64,000 bases of DNA from Mageeibacillus sp. UBA5747 (GCA_002419145.1 DIFN01000029.1:47926-111925); one strand, 5' to 3'; numbered from the stretch's first letter, positions 34,940 to 42,486 are shown. Program-made: numbers and translations. The notes: generated by a model not told the origin, from the sequence alone.

Positions 34940-35905
34940 TTAATCCCAGTCACCAATGAACAAGACCTCACGCTCGAGCAAGATGCCTGTTTCACGCTCA
35001 ACGGTCGCCTGGACATAATTGAAAACTGCAGCCACATCGGAAGCGGTGGCCTGGCCGAGATTGACAATGAAGCCTGCATGCTTGGTCGACACAGCTGCGC
35101 CGCCGATCGCAAAGCCCTTGAGGCCGCAGTCGGAGATCAGTTTGCCGGCGTAATGGCCGGGCGGGCGTTTGAAGGCGCTCCCGGCACTGGGCAGTTCAAG
35201 CGGCTGTGATGTCCGACGGCGGACAGCCAGATCGTTCATCTCTTTTTGGATCTCCGCCGGATCCTGAGGTTTGAGGCAGAGTGTTGTTTCGGTCACGATC
35301 CGGTCGGTTCCCTTGAAAAGGCTGGTGCGATATCCAAAAGCAAGTTCCGGCCCCTCAGCGATTCGCTCTGTCCAGTCTGTGTCCAGATACCGGGTGGAAT
35401 GGACAACATCCGCCATGCAATGCTCATACGCTCCGGCATTCATCATCACCGCACCACCGATCGTACCGGGGATGCCGGACGCAAAAGCGAGGCCTCCGAG
35501 GCCTTCCCGGGCGGCATAGGCTGCAACACGGGAGAGCAGGGCGCCTGCTCCGGCGACCAGACAATTGTTCGTGCGCCGGATGGTCGCCATCGGCTGGCCC
35601 AGGCTGATCACGATCCCGCGAATCCCCCGGTCGGCCACGACCACGTTAGAGCCATTGCCCAGGACTGTTACCGGCAAATGATGCTGCCGGGCGAGCTTGA
35701 GGATCGCTACCAGCTCGTCTGGGGTTGCAGGTTCAATGTAAAAGTCGGCCGGGCCGCCCACTCGGAAAGTCGTATGGCTTGACATCGGTTCATCGCGACG
35801 GACCCGGGCACTGTCCAGTGCCAGATGGGTGGCCAAGTCGGCGGCAAACGCGTCGCGCTGGGCTTGGTTGAACTGAAGGTGTTCCTGGCGGTCTGCTAGC
35901 GTCAT
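34940..35905 (-). CDS. murB: UDP-N-acetylenolpyruvoylglucosamine reductase MurB
   Basis: A 321-residue FAD enzyme of peptidoglycan precursor synthesis. FAD-binding VTVLGNGSNVVVADRG, GIPGTIGGAVMMNAGAYE and the catalytic serine stretch SAGSAFKRPPGHYAGKL are visible, with the terminal glutamate region ETGILLEREVLFIG. Length fits type II MurB of Bacillota. ATG 35905 has no strong ribosome site, so start assignment is slightly uncertain. It sits between hprK and rapZ, a common Clostridia arrangement. Confidence 0.95.
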   Translation of the reverse strand: MTLADRQEHLQFNQAQRDAFAADLATHLALDSARVRRDEPMSSHTTFRVGGPADFYIEPATPDELVAILKLARQHHLPVTVLGNGSNVVVADRGIRGIVISLGQPMATIRRTNNCLVAGAGALLSRVAAYAAREGLGGLAFASGIPGTIGGAVMMNAGAYEHCMADVVHSTRYLDTDWTERIAEGPELAFGYRTSLFKGTDRIVTETTLCLKPQDPAEIQKEMNDLAVRRRTSQPLELPSAGSAFKRPPGHYAGKLISDCGLKGFAIGGAAVSTKHAGFIVNLGQATASDVAAVFNYVQATVERETGILLEREVLFIGDWD

Positions 35906-35924
35906 CGCTAATCGGATCCCGCTG

Positions 35925-36842
35925 TCAGGTCGAAGGACCGAATACCCGGTCTGTCAGAGCTTTGGCGGCATTGTAGCCCATCTTCTTCTGACGGAAATTG
36001 ATGGCTGCCACCTCGACGATGATTGCCAGGTTGCGGCCAGGCCGGACCGGGATGGTGATGGATGGCACATCGATGCCCAGTACAGGGGTGGTTTCTTCGT
36101 TGATCCCGAGGCGCTCGTAGGTTTTTTTCTCATCCCAGAGCTCGAGGTTGATAACAAAGTTGATGTTCTCCTGCATCTTGACCGAGGAGACGCCGTAGAG
36201 CTCTTTGACATCGAGGATGCCAATCCCGCGGATCTCGATCAGGTGGCGGATAATCTCCGGCGCGCGGCCTAGCAAGGTTGTGTCCGAAACCCGACGAACC
36301 TCGACCAGGTCGTCGGCGATCAGGCGGTGGCCCCGCTTGACCACCTCTAGGGCGGTTTCGCTTTTACCGACGCCGCTTTCGCCGAGAATCAGGATGCCCT
36401 CACCGTAAACCTCGATCAGGACGCCGTGCATCGACATGCGTGGCGCCAGCTCCACATTGAGGTATTTGACGATGGCCGAGGTAAAATCTGATGTAGGCAG
36501 ATGGGTGCGCAGGACGGGAGTCGAATACTTCTGCGAGCATTCGATTAACTCTGGATGGGCCTCATGATTTCTGGTCAGGACCAGGCAGGGGATCCCGCGC
36601 GAAAAAAGGGCATCGATCCGCTCGTAGCGTTCCTTGCTCTCCATGCGGTCCAGGAAGGCCGTCTCCATGTTGCCAAGGACCTGGATCCGGTCCGGGCCAA
36701 AATGGTCAAAATAGCCCGCCAGCTGCAGGCCAGGACGTGTGACGTCAGCGACTGAGATGCGGATCTCCTCGAGGTTGCCGTACTCGGCTACCACTTCAAG
36801 TTCGAATTCTTTGACAATACTCTGTAGGGATACAGGTGCCAT
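35925..36842 (-). CDS. hprK: HPr kinase/phosphorylase
   Basis: A 305-residue bifunctional enzyme: phosphorylates HPr at Ser46 with ATP or PPi and removes the phosphate with Pi, controlling carbon catabolite repression. Walker A GESGVGKS lies at 154-161, conserved His139 (SMHGVLIEVYG) before it, and the signature GIGILDVKELYGVSSV follows. ATG 36842 follows GGAGGT. It heads the murB-rapZ-yvcK-whiA cluster. A possible promoter -10, TATAAT (36918-36923, leftward), lies about 75 bases upstream. This organism should thus have a PTS-type HPr. Confidence 0.95.
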   Translation of the reverse strand: MAPVSLQSIVKEFELEVVAEYGNLEEIRISVADVTRPGLQLAGYFDHFGPDRIQVLGNMETAFLDRMESKERYERIDALFSRGIPCLVLTRNHEAHPELIECSQKYSTPVLRTHLPTSDFTSAIVKYLNVELAPRMSMHGVLIEVYGEGILILGESGVGKSETALEVVKRGHRLIADDLVEVRRVSDTTLLGRAPEIIRHLIEIRGIGILDVKELYGVSSVKMQENINFVINLELWDEKKTYERLGINEETTPVLGIDVPSITIPVRPGRNLAIIVEVAAINFRQKKMGYNAAKALTDRVFGPST

Positions 36843-36986
36843 ATATAACCTCCGGCTCCAATACGACTGCGTCCTGGCTTGCGATACGCTCGTACGCCGG
36901 CAGACGTGTTCAGGTTGATTATAAACAAAAAGGGGGCTGCGGGAAAGGCGAGGTTGTCTCTTATCACCCGCATGCAGTCGGCCGAT

Positions 36987-37036
36987 GAAAAAAAGGTTGT
37001 CTCAGGGCAGAAACGCATCTGCATCTGAGACAACCT
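36987..37036 (-). terminator. Intrinsic terminator after the distal tRNA-Gly
   Basis: Read leftward, AGGTTGTCTCAG pairs with CTGAGACAACCT (12 bases) across a 19-base loop and is followed by seven T residues. It starts about six bases after the tRNA end. A partial copy of the arm (AGGTTGTCTC) recurs at 36951-36960. Confidence 0.85.
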
Positions 37037-37042
37037 CTATAC

Positions 37043-37117
37043 TGGAGCGGGATACGAGATTCGGACTCGCGACTTTCACCTTGGCAAGGTGACACTCTAC
37101 CACTGAGTTAATCCCGC
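37043..37117 (-). tRNA. tRNA-Gly (GCC)
   Basis: A 75-base cloverleaf with encoded CCA; acceptor GCGGGAT, anticodon loop TTGCCAA (GCC). It is identical over its full length to the copy at 38195-38269. It lies after the HEAT-like gene and ends at a terminator. Confidence 0.95.
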
Positions 37118-37155
37118 ATTTGCATCAGTGATTATAGGAAAATCACGGGTGCTTG

Positions 37156-38022
37156 TCAATCGGTTTCACCCCCCAGTCGCTCGATGGCTGCGACAATTTC
37201 GAGGCGCACGACTCGGGCGGTTTCAGGATGGCTGTCGAGCCAGGACCTCAGGACTGTGATGCCGCGCGGATCGCCAAAATCGCCGAGACAGAGCGCTGCC
37301 ACCTGCTTGTCCTCAGCGCGGCGAAAAGCCGTGCGCATGGCGTTGAAGCTTTCTGGAGTATGGCTGACGCGCCCGGCCTCGGAGAGGAAGATCATCAGGG
37401 CTTCAACGGGGCCTGCAACTGGCAAGTCCTTGTCCAGCGCCGCCTGCAAACGCTCGGTCAGCCATTGGACCGATAGGGGCGCATGTTGTACCAGCACCTG
37501 TTTGAGTGCGTCCGTGATCAGATCGTCAGGTTGGATCGTTGCCATGAAGCGGTCAAGGATGCATTTGAGCTGAGAGTCTTCGCAATAGGGTCCGACGGTC
37601 AGAAGCAGACGGCTGATGGCCAGAGATCGTAGATCTTCGAAATCTGCCTGCAGACGGTTGAAATCCTCACCCAAGATGAAGTCGACCACGGCCTTGCAGC
37701 TGGCATCATCGGCAACCAGCAGCTTCTGGATCGGCTGGGGCAGGTCGTCATCGCACAAGGCTGCCGCATGCCAGGCCAGTTCAACCATCTGGGCTGGCTG
37801 GGGATGATCACCAAGCCATTCGAGCGGCCGGCCTTTGAACAGCACAGCCTGCTTCTGGTCGTCATAGACAGTCAGTTCCTGGTCGAACCAAGACTGGCTG
37901 TCGATCTGAACCTGCAGGATATCTGTGTCATACTGGATCTGGTCCAGAATCTTGTGAAAATGCTCGCCATACCAGGTATTGTATTGGTGCAGGATGTTGG
38001 TTAAAACGGGATTGAATTGCAT
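37156..38022 (-). CDS. Hypothetical protein with HEAT-like C-terminal repeat, 288 aa
   Basis: No named family recognised. A soluble, acidic 288-residue protein beginning MQFNPVLTNILHQYNTWYGE. The C-terminal 60 residues read as a HEAT/PBS-lyase-type repeat: a helix, ALCLGDFGDPRGITVLRSWL, then a second helix ending IERLGGE; the helical region before it may hold more such repeats. Such repeats bind proteins. ATG 38022 follows GGAGG. It is enclosed between two identical tRNA-Gly genes, an unusual position, and may depend on readthrough from the tRNA promoter. Confidence 0.7.
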   Translation of the reverse strand: MQFNPVLTNILHQYNTWYGEHFHKILDQIQYDTDILQVQIDSQSWFDQELTVYDDQKQAVLFKGRPLEWLGDHPQPAQMVELAWHAAALCDDDLPQPIQKLLVADDASCKAVVDFILGEDFNRLQADFEDLRSLAISRLLLTVGPYCEDSQLKCILDRFMATIQPDDLITDALKQVLVQHAPLSVQWLTERLQAALDKDLPVAGPVEALMIFLSEAGRVSHTPESFNAMRTAFRRAEDKQVAALCLGDFGDPRGITVLRSWLDSHPETARVVRLEIVAAIERLGGETD

Positions 38023-38044
38023 GGGGCCAGCCTCCGCTGAATTG

Positions 38045-38071
38045 GAAAAGCCTCCGGGTTAGACGGAGGCT
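38045..38071 (-). terminator. Terminator-like hairpin after tRNA-Cys
   Basis: Read leftward, AGCCTCCG pairs with CGGAGGCT over a seven-base loop and is followed by TTTT then CC. The T-run is short, so readthrough into the HEAT-like gene 23 bases further is likely. Confidence 0.55.
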
Positions 38072-38080
38072 TCTGGTTTT

Positions 38081-38155
38081 TGGAGGCACCACCCAGACTC
38101 GAACTGGGGAGTAAAGGTTTTGCAGACCCTTGCCTTACCACTTGGCTATGGTGCC
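38081..38155 (-). tRNA. tRNA-Cys (GCA)
   Basis: A 75-base tRNA with encoded CCA. Acceptor GGCACCA pairs with TGGTGCC; the anticodon loop contains GCA. It is fifth in the tRNA operon. Confidence 0.94.
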
Positions 38156-38161
38156 AGATGC

Positions 38162-38189
38162 GATTGGCCGGTGTCGCCACCGGCCAATC
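38162..38189 (-). repeat. Perfect 12-bp inverted repeat between tRNA-Gly and tRNA-Cys
   Basis: GATTGGCCGGTG and CACCGGCCAATC flank the loop TCGC. There is no T-run, so it is probably a spacer hairpin helping tRNA precursor processing rather than a terminator. That role is inferred. Confidence 0.7.
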
Positions 38190-38194
38190 AGGAT

Positions 38195-38269
38195 TGGAGC
38201 GGGATACGAGATTCGGACTCGCGACTTTCACCTTGGCAAGGTGACACTCTACCACTGAGTTAATCCCGC
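38195..38269 (-). tRNA. tRNA-Gly (GCC), upstream copy
   Basis: Identical in all 75 bases to the tRNA at 37043-37117, including encoded CCA and anticodon GCC. Fourth gene of the tRNA operon. Confidence 0.95.
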
Positions 38270-38273
38270 GTTT

Positions 38274-38349
38274 TGGTGGGTACTACAGGACTTGAACCTG
38301 CGACCCCATGCGTGTGAAGCATGTGCTCTCCCAGCTGAGCTAAGCACCC
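38274..38349 (-). tRNA. tRNA-Val (CAC)
   Basis: A 76-base tRNA, acceptor GGGTGCT, encoded CCA, anticodon loop TTCACAC giving CAC, which reads GUG. Four bases separate it from tRNA-Gly. Confidence 0.93.
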
Positions 38350-38355
38350 ATCAGG

Positions 38356-38430
38356 TGGTGACCCGTAGGGGAATCGAACCCCTGTATTCGCCGTGAAAGG
38401 GCGATGTCTTAACCGCTTGACCAACGGGCC
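38356..38430 (-). tRNA. tRNA-Glu (TTC)
   Basis: A 75-base tRNA, acceptor GGCCCGT, anticodon loop CTTTCAC giving TTC, T-arm GGGGTTCGATTCCCC and encoded CCA. Confidence 0.94.
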
Positions 38431-38435
38431 ATATA

Positions 38436-38512
38436 TGGTAGCGGCGGTCGGATTCGAACCAACGACACTTCGGGTATGAACCGAACGCTCTGGCCAACTG
38501 AGCTACGCCGCC
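38436..38512 (-). tRNA. tRNA-Met (CAT), elongator
   Basis: A 77-base tRNA with encoded CCA and anticodon CAT. Acceptor GGCGGCG pairs fully and the anticodon stem is TTCGG/CCGAA, so it lacks the initiator marks (C1-A72 mismatch, three G-C pairs next to the loop). The body matches elongator Met rather than Ile2. It is first in the operon, 30 bases after the predicted transcription start. Confidence 0.93.
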
Positions 38513-38548
38513 ACGTCTGAGGTACTTGCGTGTTTTACACGCTAGATG

Positions 38549-38577
38549 ATCATACCAGCGAAGTAAACCTTTGTCAA
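38549..38577 (-). promoter_or_regulatory. Consensus promoter of the tRNA operon
   Basis: Read leftward, TTGACA (38572-38577), 17 bases, TATGAT (38549-38554). This near-perfect sigma-A site is directly upstream of tRNA-Met. Confidence 0.88.
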
Positions 38578-38633
38578 ATGGTTTGCATCCCTTTTTCACC
38601 CATTTTCAAATATCTTTTCCTGCTTTCAGACAG

Positions 38634-38672
38634 AAAAAAGCCCGCCTCGAGTGGTCATACTGAGACGGGCTT
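38634..38672 (-). terminator. Intrinsic terminator after rplL
   Basis: Read leftward, AAGCCCGTCTC pairs with GAGGCGGGCTT (one G-U) over a 13-base loop and runs into six T residues. It lies 37 bases after the rplL stop and closes the ribosomal protein operon. Confidence 0.9.
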
Positions 38673-38708
38673 TGGTGTGCAGGTCAGGAGAAATCAAGCT
38701 GGGAGTTC

Positions 38709-39092
38709 TTACTTGATTTCGACGACAGCGCCGGCTTCCTTGAGCTTAGCAGCGACAGCATCGGCATCTTCCTTGCTGACGTTTTCCTTGATGGCTTTCG
38801 GAGCGCCGTCGACGAGGTCTTTGGCTTCTTTGAGGCCGAGGCCAGTCAGTTCACGGACAGCTTTGATGACGTTGATCTTGGTAGCGCCGGCTTCCTTGAG
38901 GATGACGGTGAATTCGGTCTGCTCTTCAACAACGGCAGCTGGAGCAGTGCTACCGGCAGCCGGGGCAGCCACAGCCATTGCAGCGGCGGAGACGCCGAAT
39001 TCGGTTTCGAGGGCCTTGACGAGCTCAGCCAGTTCCATGACGGACAGGGCTTTGACTTCTTCGATGAATTGGGTAATTTTTTCACTAGCCAT
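38709..39092 (-). CDS. rplL: 50S ribosomal protein L7/L12
   Basis: A 127-residue protein: N-terminal dimer helices (MASEKITQFIEEVKALSVMELAEL), an Ala/Pro-rich hinge (about 37-55) and the conserved C-terminal domain (TEFTVILKEAGATKINVIK, then GLGLKEAKDLVDGAPK). It forms the ribosomal stalk that recruits translation factors. ATG 39092 follows GGAGGT; five extra codons upstream are not expected to be translated. It is followed by a terminator and tRNA genes rather than rpoB. Confidence 0.97.
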   Translation of the reverse strand: MASEKITQFIEEVKALSVMELAELVKALETEFGVSAAAMAVAAPAAGSTAPAAVVEEQTEFTVILKEAGATKINVIKAVRELTGLGLKEAKDLVDGAPKAIKENVSKEDADAVAAKLKEAGAVVEIK

Positions 39093-39157
39093 GGTAAATA
39101 CCTCCATTTAAATTGATCCTGTCAGGATCTTGGTGTTGATTTTAGGCAGGGTGCGGA

Positions 39158-39700
39158 TTATTCAGCTGCGACGACTGCGAGCTGCGCGACAGCAGTGACG
39201 CCAGCTTCTTCGCCTTTCTTGGCGATTTCGTTGAGTGCGACGGCCAGACCGGTGATCGGAGCCAGCAGGGTGAACACGACTTGGCCGTAGAGCACGTCTT
39301 TGCCAGGGATGGCAGCCAGACTCTGGACATCACTGACCGAAATGGCTTTGCCTTCCAGAACGCCGCCTTTGATCTTCATCGCGTCGAACTTGTCGGCGAA
39401 GGATTTGACAGCCTTGGCCGGAGCCGTGACTTCATCCTTGCTGTAAGCGATGGCGATCGGACCTTTGAGCATCTCTTCGACGCCGGTGACACCAGCAGCC
39501 TCAAGTGCACGGCTAGACAGGGTGTTCTTGATGACTTGGTATTTGACGCCGGCTTTACGGAATTCTGCGCGCATGGCCGTGTCCTGAGCGACGGTCAGAC
39601 CGCGATATTCAACGAATACCATGGCTTGGGCCTGCTTGAACTCAGCAGCAAGATCAGCGACGATCTGTGCCTTTTGATCAAGAATTTTCTTACTGGGCAT
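39158..39700 (-). CDS. rplJ: 50S ribosomal protein L10
   Basis: A 180-residue protein starting MPSKKILDQKAQIVADL, with the conserved VEYRGLTVAQDTAMR segment and the C-terminal helix that binds L12 dimers. It anchors the L7/L12 stalk to the 50S subunit. ATG 39700 follows GGAGGT, immediately after an attenuator hairpin, so excess L10-L12 complex probably represses its own transcription through the leader. Ala-rich C-terminus (VAQLAVVAAE) is slightly long. Confidence 0.97.
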   Translation of the reverse strand: MPSKKILDQKAQIVADLAAEFKQAQAMVFVEYRGLTVAQDTAMRAEFRKAGVKYQVIKNTLSSRALEAAGVTGVEEMLKGPIAIAYSKDEVTAPAKAVKSFADKFDAMKIKGGVLEGKAISVSDVQSLAAIPGKDVLYGQVVFTLLAPITGLAVALNEIAKKGEEAGVTAVAQLAVVAAE

Positions 39701-39720
39701 GGGAGTACCTCCTTTTTTCA

Positions 39721-39759
39721 AAATAAAAACCCCTCACGCCAACAAGACGGGAGGGGTTT
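39721..39759 (-). terminator. Attenuator terminator in the L10 leader
   Basis: Read leftward, AAACCCCTC pairs with GAGGGGTTT over a 15-base loop, followed by TTTTTATTT. It ends right before the rplJ ribosome site, as expected for a conditional terminator. Confidence 0.8.
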
Positions 39760-39903
39760 GCAAGACAAATCCAGCTGGCAAGCCGCTGGTTGCCTCAGAC
39801 CAGAGGTCAGAAGGCCAGGGGTTGCTCGGGTTTGGTTTGCTACCTCGGCAGGATGGTCTTTTCAATCCGTCGGGGGGACGGATTCCTGCTGTCTTGGGCG
39901 CTT
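39721..39903 (-). ncRNA. Ribosomal protein L10 leader (autoregulatory 5' UTR)
   Basis: The region between the rplJ promoter and the rplJ start has the features of the Bacillota L10 leader: CAGCAGG pairing with CCTGCCGAGGT around a central hairpin (GAATCCGTC...GACGGATT), further stems, and a terminal terminator. In Bacillus the L10(L12)4 complex binds this structure and favours termination. Recognition is from the CCTGCCGAGGT core and position; covariance was not tested. Confidence 0.75.
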
Positions 39904-39909
39904 TGGACA

Positions 39910-39938
39910 AGTATAGGGGGGCCTGTTCAAATTGTCAA
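39910..39938 (-). promoter_or_regulatory. Consensus promoter of rplJL
   Basis: Read leftward, TTGACA (39933-39938), 17 bases, TATACT (39910-39915). It starts just after the rplA stop codon and gives rplJ-rplL a separate transcript with the L10 leader. Confidence 0.85.
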
Positions 39939-39941
39939 CAT

Positions 39942-40634
39942 TTAAACCAGCTTGGTGGTGTTGACTTTGATACCGGGGCCCATGGTCGAAGTGATGGTGA
40001 CACTACGCAGGTAGTGGCCCTTCGCTGCGGCCGGTTTAGCCTTGATGACGGCATCCATCAGGGTCTTGAAGTTCTCAGCCAGTTTTTCCTGACCGAAGGA
40101 GACCTTGCCGATGGGGCAGTGAATGATGTTCGTCTTGTCGAGGCGGTATTCGATCTTACCGGCTTTGATTTCGGCGATCGCCTTGGTAATGTCCATGGTG
40201 ACGGTACCGGATTTCGGGTTCGGCATCAAGCCCTTCGGGCCGAGCAACTTACCGAGGCGGCCGACGACACCCATCATGTCCGGGGTGGCAACGACGACAT
40301 CATAATCAAACCAGTTTTCCGAGGTAATCTTGGCAACCAGCTCTTCGGCACCGACAAAATCAGCGCCAGCGGCAGTCGCTTCGTCGGCTTTCGGACCCTT
40401 GGCGAATACCAGAACGCGTTTGGTGCGGCCGGTACCATGGGGCAGAACGACGGCACCGCGGACCTGCTGGTCAGCATGGCGGGAGTCGACACCGAGGCGA
40501 ATGTGCAACTCGACGGATTCGTCGAATTTGGCTTTTGCGGTCTGCTGGACCAAGTTGATGGCTTCATCTGGCTCGTAGCTCACGGAGCGGTCGACCAGTG
40601 AAGCAGCGGCGGTATAACGTTTACCCTTCTTCAT
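39942..40634 (-). CDS. rplA: 50S ribosomal protein L1
   Basis: A 230-residue protein beginning MKKGKRYTAAASLVDRS, with the L1 signature region (GTVTMDITKAIAEIKAGKIEYR) and two-domain layout. It binds 23S rRNA at the L1 stalk and can repress its own operon. ATG 40634 follows GGAGAGGA, 20 bases after rplK. Length normal (about 230). Confidence 0.97.
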   Translation of the reverse strand: MKKGKRYTAAASLVDRSVSYEPDEAINLVQQTAKAKFDESVELHIRLGVDSRHADQQVRGAVVLPHGTGRTKRVLVFAKGPKADEATAAGADFVGAEELVAKITSENWFDYDVVVATPDMMGVVGRLGKLLGPKGLMPNPKSGTVTMDITKAIAEIKAGKIEYRLDKTNIIHCPIGKVSFGQEKLAENFKTLMDAVIKAKPAAAKGHYLRSVTITSTMGPGIKVNTTKLV

Positions 40635-40654
40635 TTACAATCCTCTCCTTCGCC

Positions 40655-41083
40655 TTAGCCTTCAGTGACCACAATGCCCATGCTGCGGGCTGTTCCGGCG
40701 ACCATGCGGGCGCAGGACTCGAGGTCGGAAGCATTGGTGTCGACCAGTTTGATCTGGGCGATCTTCATGACTTCAGACTGGGTGATCTTGGCGACTTTTT
40801 CTTTGTTCGGCTTGCCCGAACCACTTTCGATGTTGCAGGCTTTTTTCAACAGCACGGGTACCGGCGGAGTCTTGGTAATGAAAGAGAAGGAACGGTCGGC
40901 AAAGACCGTGATGATAACCGGAATGATCAATCCGACATCCTTGGCAGTTCTTTCATTGAACTCTTTGACAAACGCGGCGATATTGACACCGTGCTGACCC
41001 AGAGCTGGTCCAACCGGCGGCGCTGGCGTTGCTTTACCTGCTGGGATCTGTAATTTTACATACCCGGTAATTTTTTTGGCCAT
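40655..41083 (-). CDS. rplK: 50S ribosomal protein L11
   Basis: A 142-residue protein: MAKKITGYVKLQIPAGKATP with PPVGPALGQHGVNI, and the C-terminal rRNA-binding domain ending ARSMGIVV. It forms the GTPase-associated centre. I choose ATG 41083, following GGGAGGT; the eleven upstream codons of the open frame lie in the spacer after nusG. That 111-base spacer contains a GCCGC/GCGGC hairpin that might act as an L1/L11 control site. Confidence 0.97.
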   Translation of the reverse strand: MAKKITGYVKLQIPAGKATPAPPVGPALGQHGVNIAAFVKEFNERTAKDVGLIIPVIITVFADRSFSFITKTPPVPVLLKKACNIESGSGKPNKEKVAKITQSEVMKIAQIKLVDTNASDLESCARMVAGTARSMGIVVTEG

Positions 41084-41194
41084 ATACGTCCACCTCCCAA
41101 AATGTTTGCCGGACAAGTCCCGGCTGCCTTATCTTCGCGCCGCTTGCGGCGTGAGGAATCTCGTACAGAATCGTTTGGTGATGCGTCGCGTGCA

Positions 41195-41740
41195 TCAGAT
41201 GCGCAGGATCTGGGTCAGTTCGAGTTCGACTGGCGTCTCGCGGCCGAACATGGAAACCAGCACGCGGACTTTCTTCTTCTCAAGGTTGATCTCCTCGACG
41301 GTGCCGATGAAGCTCTCCAGCGGGCCATTGATGACCTTGACGGAATCGCCGATGCCGTAGTCGACCACCGGTTCCCAAGTCGACTCGAGACCCATCAGCA
41401 TGAGCTCCTCTTCAGTCAGGGGGGTCGGCTTCGAGCTCGAAGGTCCGACGAAACCAGTTACGCCGCGGGTGTTGCGGACGATGTACCAGATCTCGTCAGT
41501 CAGGATCATCTTCACCAGGACGTAGCCGGGGTAGATCTTGCGCTGAGTGACCTTTTTCTTGCCGTCCTTGATCTCAACCTGTTCTTCCATGGGCACGGAG
41601 ACTTCCTGGATGAAGTCATGGATGCCCCGGTTCTCCACGATCTGCTCAAGGGTTGCCTTGACTTTGTTTTCGTAACCTGAGTAAGTATGGACAACGTACC
41701 ACTTGGCCTCGTTGGGCGCACTATCCAAAGCATCTGCCAT
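41195..41740 (-). CDS. nusG: Transcription antitermination factor NusG
   Basis: A 181-residue protein with the NGN domain (KWYVVHTYSGYENKVKATLE, then KIYPGYVLVKM and WYIVRNTRGVTGFVG) and the C-terminal KOW domain (GDSVKVINGPLESFIGTVEEI). It binds RNA polymerase and modulates elongation and pausing. ATG 41740 follows AAGGAGC. It lies in the usual secE-nusG-rplK order. Confidence 0.97.
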   Translation of the reverse strand: MADALDSAPNEAKWYVVHTYSGYENKVKATLEQIVENRGIHDFIQEVSVPMEEQVEIKDGKKKVTQRKIYPGYVLVKMILTDEIWYIVRNTRGVTGFVGPSSSKPTPLTEEELMLMGLESTWEPVVDYGIGDSVKVINGPLESFIGTVEEINLEKKKVRVLVSMFGRETPVELELTQILRI

Positions 41741-41780
41741 CGATTTCTAGCTCCTTAGGACCGCAACGCCAAACCGGCGG

Positions 41781-42182
41781 TCAGTTTGCGGCGGTTGTTT
41801 CTGAAGCCGCAGCCGCAGCTGTGGTTTCGGCCACTTGCGCAACCGTCGGCTCGGTGGCCGAGGTCTCTGCCGCAACAGTGGTGGTGGTTGTTTCAGCCGG
41901 TGCTGCGGGTGTATAGAATCCGACGGCCGAAAGGACGCCTCCCAGCAGGGAATCGACAGCAAACAGGATGGCACCGGCAATAACGATGATCGCCAGGACT
42001 GTCGCCGTGCTCTGAATCAGGCGCTTGCGGTCGGGCCACATGATGCGCTTGATTTCGGCTTTCATGCCGGCAAAAAAAGCGCTAAGACCCTTGCCCATGC
42101 GCTTGAAATAGGCTGCGAAGCGGTTACTTCCGCCCTTGCTTGCCTTTTTTTTAGCGGGTTTGTTGGTTTTGCTGTCTGCCAT
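41781..42182 (-). CDS. secE: Preprotein translocase subunit SecE with Thr/Ala-rich C-terminal tail
   Basis: A 133-residue protein; typical Bacillota SecE has 55-75 residues. A basic N-terminus (1-25) leads to the conserved amphipathic helix and motif AEIKRIMWPDRKRLIQST and a single membrane helix (about 60-88). After it comes a 43-residue low-complexity tail of Thr, Ala and Glu (APAETTTTTVAAETSATEP and onward) with no charge except glutamates, which by topology would lie outside the cell. SecE stabilises SecY in the export channel. ATG 42182 is preceded by AGGA; TTG 42188 is a near alternative. Confidence 0.93.
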   Translation of the reverse strand: MADSKTNKPAKKKASKGGSNRFAAYFKRMGKGLSAFFAGMKAEIKRIMWPDRKRLIQSTATVLAIIVIAGAILFAVDSLLGGVLSAVGFYTPAAPAETTTTTVAAETSATEPTVAQVAETTAAAAASETTAAN

Positions 42183-42213
42183 AATCAATACATCCTGACC
42201 AGCATGAAGCCGT

Positions 42214-42378
42214 TTATTTAGTCTCGCGATGAACCGTGTGCTTGCGGCAGAACCGGCAATATTTTTTCATTTCGAGTCGGTCCGGGTCATTTTTCTTGTT
42301 CTTCATAGAGTTGTAATTGCGCTGCTTGCAATCGGTGCAAGCCAGGGTGATCTTGTCGCGTGCGCCTGCCTTAGCCAT
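42214..42378 (-). CDS. rpmG: 50S ribosomal protein L33
   Basis: A 54-residue protein. It starts MAKAGARDKITLACTDCKQR and ends RKHTVHRETK, with four cysteines in two pairs (CTDC and CRFC), so it is the zinc-binding C+ form. It heads the secE-nusG-rplKA operon. Its promoter lies inside the upstream his terminator. Confidence 0.95.
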   Translation of the reverse strand: MAKAGARDKITLACTDCKQRNYNSMKNKKNDPDRLEMKKYCRFCRKHTVHRETK

Positions 42379-42429
42379 GGTTCAATCCTCCGCCTTGTCT
42401 TTATCAGTCTGAATCGGGTTTCTTTCCAT

Positions 42430-42486
42430 AAAAAAAAGATCCCTCTTGTGGACGAGCAAACAGGAGTCTACCACAAAGAAGGGACC
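42430..42486 (-). terminator. Intrinsic terminator of the his operon
   Basis: Read leftward, GGTCCCTTCTTTGTGG pairs with CCACAAGAGGGATC with small bulges across a 19-base loop, followed by eight T residues. It is about 50 bases past the hisE stop. The rpmG promoter overlaps it. Confidence 0.85.

Noticed and set aside
37043..38269. Mobile island or prophage attachment at the repeated tRNA-Gly
   Set aside because: The repeats are whole functional tRNA genes and the enclosed DNA holds no integrase or phage gene, so an att-site reading is not supported.
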